This document shows, one piece after another, positions 30,084-38,693 of a DNA stretch of 64,000 nucleotides (the stretch's first letter is position 1; the number at the start of each line of letters is the position of its first letter). The stretch covers positions 62,001 through 126,000 of the forward strand of contig JBBQUW010000004.1 in assembly GCA_038212095.1 (NCBI GenBank), written 5' to 3'. Below the pieces are notes generated by a model. The model had not been told where the DNA came from. It worked only from the letters and a program-made list of their open reading frames with translations, and did not search any database. The stretch is from JAICYJ01 sp038212095 (GTDB lineage: Bacteria > Actinomycetota > Thermoleophilia > Gaiellales > JAICJC01). A program made the position numbers and the translations under genes.

Positions 30084-30780
30084 TGACCCTCCCCGCTGGA
30101 GGAGCGGGCGGACGCCGGCCGGGGGCACGTTCGCTGACGGCCGCCACCGCCGGTCTGCCAGTGGCCCGTCCCAGCCGCTCGACCAGATCGGGCAGATCAC
30201 CCTCGGCCAGGGCGGCCGCGGCGCCGGCCGCCGTCACCACGCCTACCCGGATGCCGCCCGCAGTCATCCGCAGCCGCACCTCGATCGCGCCCAGGTCGGG
30301 CGAGTGGAGCACGAACGCTGCCTGACCAGTCGAGCCCTCCGCGGAGGTGGGGGTGTGGCCGTCGGGCTCCACCTGCACCGAGGCAGCTCCGCCGTCCGGG
30401 AGCCACAGCGGCTCCTGCCCGGCCAGCGTGAGAGCCGCTCGCAGCAGCTCGCCGTCGCCGGTCACCGCCAGCCGGCCAGCGTCGTGGGCGAGCGTTGCCC
30501 GCGACGCCTGATCGGCCTGCGCCTCGTGGCGGATCCGCACCAGCAGCTGCGACTGGTCGAGTCGCACCACCGTCAGGTGGAGCGTCTGGCCCCGCATCAC
30601 CCCAGCCGGAAGCCGCGCCTGCAGCAACGCGCCGGCCAGCGAGATGGTTCCGCGGCCGCCCTGGCCCGGCGCGGTCACGACACGTGCCACCAGCTCGGCT
30701 CCCGGTTCCAGCGCAAGCGTCCGCGCGCCATCGCCGAGCGCTCCGGAGACCCCCTTCAGGCTGACCGCTTGCAGGTTCAT
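30070..30780 (-). CDS. FliK-like (hook-length control C-domain) protein
   Basis: A 236-residue protein. Residues 1-130 are beta-rich (LVARVVTAPGQGGRGTISLA, then LLQARLPAGVMRGQTLHLTV). Residues 145-215 resemble the Flg_hook domain of FliK (LHSPDLGAIEVRLRMTAGGI). ATG 30780. With the FlhB-like partner downstream it forms a small flagellar export pair, transcribed away from flgF/flgG. The name is an inference from this pairing and the weak domain match. Confidence 0.6.
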   Translation of the reverse strand: MNLQAVSLKGVSGALGDGARTLALEPGAELVARVVTAPGQGGRGTISLAGALLQARLPAGVMRGQTLHLTVVRLDQSQLLVRIRHEAQADQASRATLAHDAGRLAVTGDGELLRAALTLAGQEPLWLPDGGAASVQVEPDGHTPTSAEGSTGQAAFVLHSPDLGAIEVRLRMTAGGIRVGVVTAAGAAAALAEGDLPDLVERLGRATGRPAVAAVSERAPGRRPPAPPAGRVNVQA

Positions 30781-30875
30781 GGCATTCCCGTTCAAGTTGC
30801 TCTCGTGTGCGACGACTACCGGAGAGGACGATCACCCTCGTCCTCGTTATCGACCGATCGGGAGGTCCATCCAGA

Positions 30876-31607
30876 ATGGAACGCGGTCTCTACATCGCGG
30901 CAGGCGGGATGCTTGCCGAGCAGGTGCGCCAGGATCAGATCGCCAACGATCTGGCCAACGCGTCCACGCCCGGCTACAAGCCCGACCGAGCCGCCCAGGC
31001 CAGCTTCGGCGAGATGATGCTGCACAACAGCGGCAGCGGTCAGACGATCGGCACGATCTCGCTGGGCGTGCGAATCGACGAGCTGCGCACCGACCTCACC
31101 CAGGGGCCGCTACGCCAGACCGGTAATCCACTCGACCTGGCGCTGTCGGGCGACGGCTTCCTTGCCGTGCAGACGCCGCAGGGCGTCCGGTACACGCGCG
31201 ACGGGCAGCTGACGCAGGACGCGCAGGGCCGACTGCAGACGACCACCGGCTACCTCGTGCTTGGCACCAACGGCAAGCCGATCACGGTCGGCGATCCCAA
31301 CACGCTGACTGTCAGCCCTGACGGCACCCTGCGCTCCGGCACCGCGACGCTCGGGCAGTTCGACATCGTCTCGCTGACCGGGGCGGTCAAGCAGGGCGAC
31401 ACGCTGTTCAGCGGCAAGCCCGGCGCCCGGCCGGCCGCGACGCAGATCGAGCAGGGCTATATCGAGGGATCCGGCGTCGAGCCGGCCCGCGCGATGGTCG
31501 ACATGATCGTCTCGTTGCGCGCCTACGAGGCCTCGCAGCGTGTGCTGCACACCATCGACGACACGCTCGGGCGCGCTGTCACCCAGGTCGGATCGGCCAA
31601 CGGTTGA
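30876..31607 (+). CDS. flagellar basal-body rod/hook protein (FlgF/FlgG type)
   Basis: A 243-residue protein with both family blocks: N-terminal RGLYIAAGGMLAEQVRQDQI and NDLANASTPGYKPD, and C-terminal EPARAMVDMIVSLRAYEASQ. A central DLALSGDGFLAVQTPQGVRY strand region is standard for FlgG/FlgF. These terminal helices pack in the rod. GGGAGG lies upstream of ATG 30876. A second gene of the same family begins 166 bases downstream but is cut short. Confidence 0.9.
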   Translation: MERGLYIAAGGMLAEQVRQDQIANDLANASTPGYKPDRAAQASFGEMMLHNSGSGQTIGTISLGVRIDELRTDLTQGPLRQTGNPLDLALSGDGFLAVQTPQGVRYTRDGQLTQDAQGRLQTTTGYLVLGTNGKPITVGDPNTLTVSPDGTLRSGTATLGQFDIVSLTGAVKQGDTLFSGKPGARPAATQIEQGYIEGSGVEPARAMVDMIVSLRAYEASQRVLHTIDDTLGRAVTQVGSANG

Positions 31608-31773
31608 GCCGGCTTGATCCACCGCCTAAAGACGGCATCGAGATGGTCGATTACTCGACCCAAGCACAGGACATGAGGGGCAACTGGCTGGACTGCAGCA
31701 TGCAGAGGCCGGCGGAGGACGCAGAAGTCGTCCATCGCATCCCCTTTCCCCACCAGGGAAGGAACGCAGAGCA

Positions 31774-31856
31774 ATGCTGAACGGTCTGTATTCGGCCGCC
31801 GCAGGGATGATCGCGCAGCAGACGCGCATGGACGCGCTGTCGAACGACATCTCGAG
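31774..31856 (+). pseudogene. 5' fragment of flgG-like gene, truncated
   Basis: ATG 31774 opens MLNGLYSAAAGMIAQQTRMD ALSNDIS, the classic FlgG/FlhP N-terminus. Homology stops after 27 codons; the expected NVNTPGYK is replaced by sequence antisense to the glycosyltransferase gene. The frame drifts on to 31959 without meaning. The change occurs inside CTCGAG at 31851-31856. The fragment cannot produce a rod protein. Confidence 0.85.
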
Positions 31857-33020
31857 GTTGTATTGGTTGAACGGGCTGGGGTTCTCGTGCGACTCGATCT
31901 CGAGCAGCTCGATATTGCGACGCGACTTGTCCTTGGCGGTGATCCGGCTGCGCAGGTAACCATAGTGGCGCATTCGCACGGTGCTGGTCTCGAACCGCTC
32001 GGGCAGGTAGGTCGGCATCGTGTGCGTCTTTTGCTCGTGGATGCGACCCTCGAATCGGTACTGTGGACGGCGCCGCCACAGCCTCAGCGCGTGGTGGGTG
32101 ACGGCCGCGCCGGACTCGTCGCCACCCGTGTAGTTGGTCTCGACCAGGTAGAACGCCTCGCGCCACGTCTTCTGGAGCAGCGCGCGCAGCGTTCCGGCGT
32201 CCTCCGGGATCATGTGCTCGTCCGCGTCCAGGTACATCACCCAGTCGCACGTCGCGTTCTCGATCGAGACGTTACGGGCGTCGGCGAACGAGCCGTTCCA
32301 GGGAAAGTCGACGACGGTGGCGCCGAACGAGCGGGCGATCTCGACGGTGCGATCGCTGGAGCCCGTGTCGACCACGATCATCTCGTCCACCGCCTCCTTG
32401 ACCGCCTCCAGGCAGCCTGGAAGCATCTCCTGTTCGTCCTTGACGATCATCACCAGCGATAGCGTCATCCCACGCACCGGGCGGGCGCGGTCAGCTACCA
32501 GCTTCGCGCGCAGGTTGAGCGTCCGCAGCGCAGCGGCCGCGGCGCCCTTGACCTGGGGCCGGCCGTGGCTGCGCGAGCCGGCGGCGGCCAGGTTGTCGGC
32601 CAGGTGAGGCAGGTCGGGGTCGAGCCGCATCGCCGCCTTGAACAGCGACTCGGCCCCTCCCATCGCGGAAAGCTCGTACAGCAGCACGCCGGCGTAGTTC
32701 AGGAGCACCGGCTCGCGCGGCTCGCGCTCGAGCGCGTCCAGGATGCGGCGGGCGGTGGTGGCAAACACTGGCGGCCAGGCGCCCGCCTGGGACGGGGTGA
32801 AGGCCAGAGTCAGCTCGGCCAGGCGGCGGCGGCACTGATAGCCGCGCTGGGGATCGTCCCAGCCGTCCACCTGGTCGAAGATCGCATCGAGCGCTGCCAG
32901 ATCGCCGGCTGCCATGGCGGCCGCGGCGCGGTTGGTGGCATCCTCGACGCGCGTGCGCCAGCCGGCGGCGGCGGTTGCGGCGTCGGCCAGACGCAGGGGT
33001 TCGGGCAGGGACGCCTGCAT
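31857..33020 (-). pseudogene. glycosyltransferase family 2 gene, 3'-truncated
   Basis: ATG 33020 opens a protein with a helical N-terminal region (about 1-190) and a GT2 domain: LSLVMIVKDEQEMLPGCLEA, VVDTGSSDRTVEIARSFGAT, and the metal-binding DADE in YLDADEHM. Homology ends at FNQYNLE, where the frame enters the antisense of flgG and reads on to a chance stop at 31626. Intact members carry tetratricopeptide repeats after this point. The enzyme would transfer sugar from a nucleotide-sugar; this copy has lost its C-terminus. Near flagellar genes it might have glycosylated flagellin. Confidence 0.75.
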
Positions 33021-33212
33021 CGGTCGGGTTGATCGGCCGGGTAAGCCTCGATTTAGCCCACTGCCACCGACCGTGTACGTGAGTAGTATGCGGTCCGTCG
33101 TGTTTGGCGCCTGTCGACCCGCGTGGTTCCATTTCAGCTCGGTGGCCTCTGCGGCCGATAACGCGCCCATGACCGGTTTGCTGCCCCCAGACAAGGACTC
33201 CTGCCAGACCTC

Positions 33213-34262
33213 ATGAGCACCCCTGCCCGCAAGATCTCCGCCGTGCCCACGCCCACTCCGGCGCCGGCCGTTTCCGATGAGACCGCGCTTGATCTCTTCT
33301 ACTGGATGGTGCTGACGCGCGCGACCGAGGAGCGTGCCCTGAACCTCTACCGGCAGGGCAAGCTGCCCGGCAGCTACTACACGGGGCGTGGCCAGGAGGC
33401 GATCTCGATCGGCATGGCGGTACCGCTGCGCAGCGGGCCAGGCGGCGACTGGCTCTCGCCCTGGATCCGCGACCTGGGGTCGTACCTGGTGCATGGCGTC
33501 CCGGTCTGGCGCATGTTCGCGCAGTTCATGGGCAAGGCCGGCTCGACGACGCGAGGCAAGGACGGCAACCTGCACATCGGCGGGCGGGAGTGGAACATCC
33601 CCTGCCAGGTTTCGCACATGGCCGACATGATCCCGCTCACGGTGGGCGCCGCTCTGGCGTACAAGCAACGCGGCGAGGATCGCGTTGCGGTGACGTCGTT
33701 CGGCGACGGCGCCACGTCGCGTGGCGACTTCCACGAGGGACTCAACATCGCGGCCGTGCTCGAGGTGCCGGCAGTGTTCGTGGCCGAGAACAACCGCTGG
33801 GCGTACACGACGCCGATCAGCAAGCAGACCAAGGTCACCGACCTGTACAAGAAGGCGCTGGGCTACGGCATTCCCGCCGTCGAAGTGGACGGCAACGACG
33901 TGCTGGCCGTCTACTCGGCGATGGTGGAAGCCGTCGACCACGCCCGCGCCGGCCGCGGCCCCCGTTTCATCGAGTGCAAGACCTACCGCATGGCGGGCCA
34001 CGCCGCCCACGACAAGTTCGAGAGCTACATGCCGATGGAACTGCTGGCGGAGTGGTCGGACAAGGATCCGCTGAAGCGGCTCGAGCAGACGCTGCGCGAC
34101 GACCGCTCGGTCGACGAGGCGCGGCTGGAAGGTATCCGCACCCGGGTCAAGGACGAGGTGCACGAGGCCGTCGAGCGGGCCGCAGCCGACGGCTACGCCG
34201 ATCCCGCCGAGGCACACCTGGACGTGTTCGCGCCCGAAGGATGGGGCGATGACGATGCCTGA
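33213..34262 (+). CDS. pdhA: 2-oxoacid dehydrogenase E1 alpha subunit
   Basis: A 349-residue thiamine-diphosphate enzyme subunit: RATEERALNLYRQGKLPGSY, YTGRGQEAISIGMA, and the ThDP motif GDGATSRGDFHEGL...NN. It belongs to the pyruvate/branched-chain oxoacid dehydrogenase group and oxidatively decarboxylates a 2-oxoacid to acyl-lipoyl E2. The substrate (pyruvate or branched-chain) cannot be separated by sequence alone. Its stop overlaps the beta subunit. No E2 gene is nearby. Confidence 0.88.
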   Translation: MSTPARKISAVPTPTPAPAVSDETALDLFYWMVLTRATEERALNLYRQGKLPGSYYTGRGQEAISIGMAVPLRSGPGGDWLSPWIRDLGSYLVHGVPVWRMFAQFMGKAGSTTRGKDGNLHIGGREWNIPCQVSHMADMIPLTVGAALAYKQRGEDRVAVTSFGDGATSRGDFHEGLNIAAVLEVPAVFVAENNRWAYTTPISKQTKVTDLYKKALGYGIPAVEVDGNDVLAVYSAMVEAVDHARAGRGPRFIECKTYRMAGHAAHDKFESYMPMELLAEWSDKDPLKRLEQTLRDDRSVDEARLEGIRTRVKDEVHEAVERAAADGYADPAEAHLDVFAPEGWGDDDA

Positions 34263-35238
34263 GTTGACCTATCTCGAGGCGATCCGTGCGGCCATGCACG
34301 ACGAGATGGAGATCGATGAGCGGGTATTCGTGATGGGCGAGGACGTCGGCCGCCAGGGCGGCGCGTTCGGTGCCACCAAGGAGCTGCAGCAGCGGTTCGG
34401 CGAGCTGCGCTCGATCGACACGCCGGTGGCCGAATCAGGCATCGTCGGCGTCGCCGTCGGCGCAGCGATGGCCGGCCAGCGACCGATCGCCGAGATGCAG
34501 TTCGCGGACTTCGTCTCGTGCGCGTTCGACCAGCTGATCACCTGCGCCGCCAAGATGCACTACCGAATCGGATGGGCGGTGCCGATGGTGGTGCGCTGCC
34601 CCAACGGCGGCGGCGTCGGCGGCGGGCCGTACCACTCCGAGAACGTCGAGGCCTGGTTCCACCACCATGCCGGCCTCAAGATCGTCTGCCCGGCGACCGC
34701 AACCGACGCCTACGGACTGCTTCGTTCGGCCATCCGTGATCCCAACCCGGTCGTGTTCTGCGAGCACAAGTTCCTCTACCGGCGCGTCAAGGAGGAGGTC
34801 ACCACCGGCGCCCACGATGGCGTGCTCGTACCGCTGGGCAAGGCCGCCGTACTGCGCGAGGGGGCCGATCTCTCGATCATCACCTACGCCTCGACCGTGC
34901 AGCTCAGCCTGGCGGTGGCCGACACCCTCGCAGCCGAGGGTGTCGCCGTCGAGGTGATCGACCTTCGCTGCCTGGTGCCGTTCGACCGCGATGCCGTGCT
35001 GAGCTCGGTGCGCAAGACCGGCAAGGCGCTGATCGTGCACGAGGACAACCTGACCGGCGGCTTCGGTGGCGAGGTCGCCGCCGTGATCGCGCAGGACGCC
35101 TTCGAGCATCTCGACGCACCCGTCCGCCGGGTGGCGGCGCTCGACACGCCGATCCCGTTCGCACCCCCGCTGGAACGCGAGTACCTGCCGCTCGAAGAAG
35201 ACATTCTGGCGGCGGCCCGCGACCTGGCCGCGTACTGA
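34249..35238 (+). CDS. pdhB: 2-oxoacid dehydrogenase E1 beta subunit
   Basis: A 329-residue partner of the preceding gene, overlapping it by 14 bases. It shows MGEDVGRQGGAFGATKEL, TPVAESGIVGVAVGAAMAGQ and the PNGGGVGGGPYHSENVEAWF loop, and the C-terminal transketolase domain VEVIDLRCLVPFDRDAV. With E1 alpha it forms the alpha2beta2 decarboxylase. ATG 34249 or 34255 are possible starts. Confidence 0.9.
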   Translation: MTMPELTYLEAIRAAMHDEMEIDERVFVMGEDVGRQGGAFGATKELQQRFGELRSIDTPVAESGIVGVAVGAAMAGQRPIAEMQFADFVSCAFDQLITCAAKMHYRIGWAVPMVVRCPNGGGVGGGPYHSENVEAWFHHHAGLKIVCPATATDAYGLLRSAIRDPNPVVFCEHKFLYRRVKEEVTTGAHDGVLVPLGKAAVLREGADLSIITYASTVQLSLAVADTLAAEGVAVEVIDLRCLVPFDRDAVLSSVRKTGKALIVHEDNLTGGFGGEVAAVIAQDAFEHLDAPVRRVAALDTPIPFAPPLEREYLPLEEDILAAARDLAAY

Positions 35239-35291
35239 CGGCAGACCGGGCGGCCGGTGATTCGGATCGGGCAGTGTTGCGGTCCGTGCCG

Positions 35292-35297
35292 TATAAT
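35292..35297 (+). promoter_or_regulatory. -10 box of the diguanylate cyclase gene
   Basis: TATAAT, perfect consensus, 28 bases before GTG 35325. No good -35 box is visible at 17 bases. It supports the GTG at 35325 over the earlier start at 35274, which would lie inside the promoter. Confidence 0.45.
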
Positions 35298-35324
35298 CAG
35301 GAAAGGCGGTCAGGGACAGGGGTC

Positions 35325-37214
35325 GTGCGCAAGGTGCGTTTTCGCCACAAGCTTTCCATCGTGTTGGTCGGGTTGGCGCTGGTTCCGCTGGTCGGTGCCG
35401 GGCTGATCGTTCAGGCCCTGCTGATCCGCCACGAGGTGGACAGCGTCGACGCCAAGCTTGCGGCCGGCGCTGCCGCCGCGTCCATCGCGTACCAGGCCCA
35501 GCTGTCCGACGCCCGCAACGCCGCCATGCAGCTTGCCTCCAGGCCGGACGTCGCGCGTGCCTTCCGCAGCCGCGACGGATCCGGGCTCGACCTCTACAGC
35601 ATTCCCGTCGGTGACTCAGTTGCGATGGTCGACGCGAGCGGCACGTTCTACGGAGCCGTTCCGCCGCCGCCGGTCTGGAGTGCGCAGGCGGAGCTGCTGC
35701 CGCGTACGGGCGGGCGGCGCGTGATCGTCTCTGTGCCGCTCAACGTCGACCTCCTCTCGCGGGTGGCCGCCTCGGTGCCGATCGCCGAGGGCGTGGCGCT
35801 CTCGCTGGTGATGGGCGGTACGGCGATCAGCACGCCCGGAGGCGTCGCCGGCGCGGTCGACGGCCTGCGCCCCGGAGATGCGGTCGACGCCGCGATCGGC
35901 GGATCGCGGGTGCGCGCCGAGGCGCTCAGCGTGGGCGGCCCCAGCGGCGCCGGGGCGCTGCTCGTGACGACCTATCCTCGTGGGCAGCTGGACGACCGGA
36001 TCGACTCGGTGCGGCTCAAACTCTTGCTGCCGATGGCGATCCTGGCGGGGCTGGTGGCCACGATCGCGCTGTTTGCCGCAGATCGCATATCGCGCGTGAT
36101 CACCGATCTCTCCGGCCGTGCGCTGTCGCTGGTGGATGCGACCGCAGAGCCGCCCGCCGGTGGTGACGAGTTCGACGAGCTGAGCTCGGCCCTCGACACC
36201 ATGTCCAGCGAGCTGACCAGCCGCCGGACGGAGCTCGAAGGCGAGCGGGCGCGGCTCAAGACGACGCTCGCCCGCTATGGCGAGACGCTGGCTGCGACGC
36301 ACGACCAGCGAGCACTGCTCGAGGCCGTGCTGGATACGGCCGTGCAGGCGACGCGCGCGCGTGGCGGCCGCCTTCTGCTGTACGACGCGGCCAACGGCGA
36401 GGCCACCGAGGAGGTGCGAATGGGCACCGCGCGGGGCTCGAGAGCCGACCTGCCGATGGTGGTGACGGCTGGAAGCGGGGTCGAGGGCGCCGCCCTGGCG
36501 ACGCGCGAGCCGCAGGTCACCGCCGAGCCTCGGGCGATTCTGGTGGTGCCGATCCACCGCGAGGACGCACTGCTGGGCGTGATCACGGTGGTCGACCCCG
36601 AGGACGGCAGCTTCGGATCGGACGACGTCGAGACGCTGGCCGGGCTGGCGGCGCAGACCGGCGTGGCGGTCGAGAACGCGCGCCTCCACATCGTCGTCAA
36701 GAAGCAGGCGGTGACCGACGAGCTGACCGGGCTCGCCAACCGGCGCCAGTTCTACGAGGTGCTGGGTCGCGAGTTCGAGCGCGCGCAGCGGTTCTCCACG
36801 CCGCTCTCGCTGATCATCTTTGACATCGATGATTTCAAGCGCGTCAACGACACCCACCCGATGCGGCACCTGGCCGGTGACGCCGCCCTGCGCGCAGTGG
36901 CCGATGAGATCGCCGCTCTGACGCGCGACATCGACCTTGATGCTCGTCACGGCGGAGAGGAGTTCGCGATCCTGTTGCCGCAGACCGATCTGGCCGGCGG
37001 CGTGCAGCTGGCCGAGCGTCTGCGCCGTGCCATCGAGCAGCGGCTGATCTCCTTCGGCGACCAGCCGATCTCGGTCACCGCCAGCTTCGGCGTGGCCAAC
37101 ACCCCTCAGGACAGCGGCACCCTGATCGAGCTGATCGCGATGGCCGAGAACCGCATGTATCACAGCAAGCGGCATGGCAAGAACCAGGTAACTCCCCCAG
37201 CGGAAGGTGATTGA
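35325..37214 (+). CDS. membrane sensor diguanylate cyclase (GAF-GGDEF)
   Basis: A 629-residue protein. One membrane helix near residue 10-30 (LSIVLVGLALVPLVGAGLIV), an extracellular sensor region to about 235, a second helix (LLLPMAILAGLVATIALFA), a HAMP-like linker, a GAF domain (about 340-460) and a GGDEF domain (about 465-620) with VTDELTGLANRRQFYEVL, FDIDDFKRVND and the active HGGEEF motif. It makes c-di-GMP in response to an external signal. The RxxD inhibition site is not evident. The product can act through the PilZ protein at 48,635 and flagellar genes. Confidence 0.9.
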   Translation: MRKVRFRHKLSIVLVGLALVPLVGAGLIVQALLIRHEVDSVDAKLAAGAAAASIAYQAQLSDARNAAMQLASRPDVARAFRSRDGSGLDLYSIPVGDSVAMVDASGTFYGAVPPPPVWSAQAELLPRTGGRRVIVSVPLNVDLLSRVAASVPIAEGVALSLVMGGTAISTPGGVAGAVDGLRPGDAVDAAIGGSRVRAEALSVGGPSGAGALLVTTYPRGQLDDRIDSVRLKLLLPMAILAGLVATIALFAADRISRVITDLSGRALSLVDATAEPPAGGDEFDELSSALDTMSSELTSRRTELEGERARLKTTLARYGETLAATHDQRALLEAVLDTAVQATRARGGRLLLYDAANGEATEEVRMGTARGSRADLPMVVTAGSGVEGAALATREPQVTAEPRAILVVPIHREDALLGVITVVDPEDGSFGSDDVETLAGLAAQTGVAVENARLHIVVKKQAVTDELTGLANRRQFYEVLGREFERAQRFSTPLSLIIFDIDDFKRVNDTHPMRHLAGDAALRAVADEIAALTRDIDLDARHGGEEFAILLPQTDLAGGVQLAERLRRAIEQRLISFGDQPISVTASFGVANTPQDSGTLIELIAMAENRMYHSKRHGKNQVTPPAEGD

Positions 37215-37285
37215 GCGACCGAGTGCATGCTGCTAAGCTCTTCTGGCAATTCGTGCTCCTATGACCATCCAACCGGAGGGTGTGC

Positions 37286-37594
37286 ATGACCGGTAACGGC
37301 TCGCTGTTTTCATCGGTTATCGAGGATCACCTCGCCCTGAAGCGGCAGAACAGCTGCCTCGACGGCGAGATGCCGATCGACGAGTTCGTCGTCGACGATC
37401 CTTTTCAGAACCACCCGCTGTTCAAGACCGAGTACGACGCGCGGCGTGAGGACGAGGAGACGGGTGAGCATCCCGCCGTCGCGCTCGAGATGCCGGCCGA
37501 CACGCTGACCATGCCGGCGGTGACCGAGACGGTGGACGGCGAGCCGCAGAGTTGGATGGAGACGGCGACAGACCAGGATTTCCGCTGGGAGTAG
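37286..37594 (+). CDS. acidic hypothetical protein, 102 aa
   Basis: ATG 37286 with GGAGGG 5 bases upstream. The product is acidic (FVVDDPFQNHPLFKTEYDAR, EDEETGEHPAVALEMPADTL) and lacks signal or membrane segments. It is conserved-looking in codon use but no family is recognised. It follows the cyclase gene by 71 bases and may be expressed with it. Confidence 0.55.
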   Translation: MTGNGSLFSSVIEDHLALKRQNSCLDGEMPIDEFVVDDPFQNHPLFKTEYDARREDEETGEHPAVALEMPADTLTMPAVTETVDGEPQSWMETATDQDFRWE

Positions 37595-37781
37595 GGTGTG
37601 GCGGCTGCAAACCGTCGCCTCGCTTTGTCGCGTCGGTCGGCCCGTGCGAAGCACTGTGCCTCCCTCGCTCCTCGCGAGGCTCGGTTTTCGCTCGCCAAGA
37701 TGGCTTGGGGTAGGTAGCGCTCTCCGTGCCTGGCAACGGACGCACGTCGGTGCCAGACACGATCGCCCGGCGACTGAGCGT

Positions 37782-38681
37782 CTAGTCCGGCCGGCGGACG
37801 GAGAGCTGAAACACGTCCGGCCGGTTGTAGTGGCCGGACGGGTCGAACCGCTGCCGGTCGGCCGCCAGCCGGTCGGGGTCGAGGTCGGCGTACAGGATGC
37901 CCGGCTCGTCCCACAGTGGCCCGGCCAGGTAGCTGCCATCCGGTGCAAGGATCGCCGAGCCTCCCCTGTCCATCAGATCCGGCCCGTCCGCCAGCGGCAC
38001 GTCCGCGGGATGGCTGGACGCCCGCTGCAGGACGCACGACGTGACCACGTAGCAGCGGGATTCGCGAGCCACGTGGCGCATCGACTCCTGCCAGGCATCG
38101 CTGGTGTCGGCGGTGGGGGCGAGGTGGATCTCGAGCCCGTCCTGGTACAGCGCGAACCGCGCCAGCGGCATCAGGTTCTCCCAGCAGATCAGCCCGCCCA
38201 CCCGGCCGAACGGCGTGGAGATGGTGTGCAGCCCGCCACCTTCGCCCAGCCCCCACACCATCCGCTCGTGGTTGGTGGGCATCAGCTTGCGGTGGTGCAG
38301 GGCCAGCGTCCCGTCCGGCGCGTGCACGAGCAGCGTGTTGTAGAGCGTGCCGCCGGCTCGCTCGTTGACGCCGGTGGCGAGCCAGACACCGTGATCGCGG
38401 GCGATGCCGGCCAGCCGGTGGCAGGCCGCGCCGGGCACCTCGACCGACTCGCGCACCAGGCGCGCGAACGTGGCCCGCACCTCCGGTTGTGACCCGGCCG
38501 CCAGCGCCCGCACCCATCGGTTGGACGGATAGCAGGGTACGAACGCCTCCGGAAACGACACCAGCTGCGCGCCGCCGGCGACCGCCTCGGCGGTCAGCTC
38601 GGCGACCCGGTCGATGGTCGCCTCACGGTCGAGGATCACCGGCTCCGCCTGCACGCACGCAACCCTCACGGACGTCTGCAT
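37782..38681 (-). CDS. nitrilase-superfamily carbon-nitrogen hydrolase
   Basis: A 299-residue hydrolase with the full catalytic triad: Glu45 (FPEAF), Lys132 (HHRKLMPT) and Cys166 (GGLICWENLMPLAR). The CWENLMPLAR block is typical of true nitrilases rather than amidases, so it probably hydrolyses a nitrile to a carboxylic acid and ammonia. ATG 38681. The natural substrate is unknown. Next to, and in the same direction as, an MFS-cNMP gene. Confidence 0.88.
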   Translation of the reverse strand: MQTSVRVACVQAEPVILDREATIDRVAELTAEAVAGGAQLVSFPEAFVPCYPSNRWVRALAAGSQPEVRATFARLVRESVEVPGAACHRLAGIARDHGVWLATGVNERAGGTLYNTLLVHAPDGTLALHHRKLMPTNHERMVWGLGEGGGLHTISTPFGRVGGLICWENLMPLARFALYQDGLEIHLAPTADTSDAWQESMRHVARESRCYVVTSCVLQRASSHPADVPLADGPDLMDRGGSAILAPDGSYLAGPLWDEPGILYADLDPDRLAADRQRFDPSGHYNRPDVFQLSVRRPD

Positions 38682-38693
38682 CGCGTCAGTGAA

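Noticed and set aside
31851..31856. CTCGAG as a cloning (XhoI) scar
   Set aside because: Both sides are native-looking bacterial genes of matching composition with no vector sequence; the site is likely coincidental microhomology.
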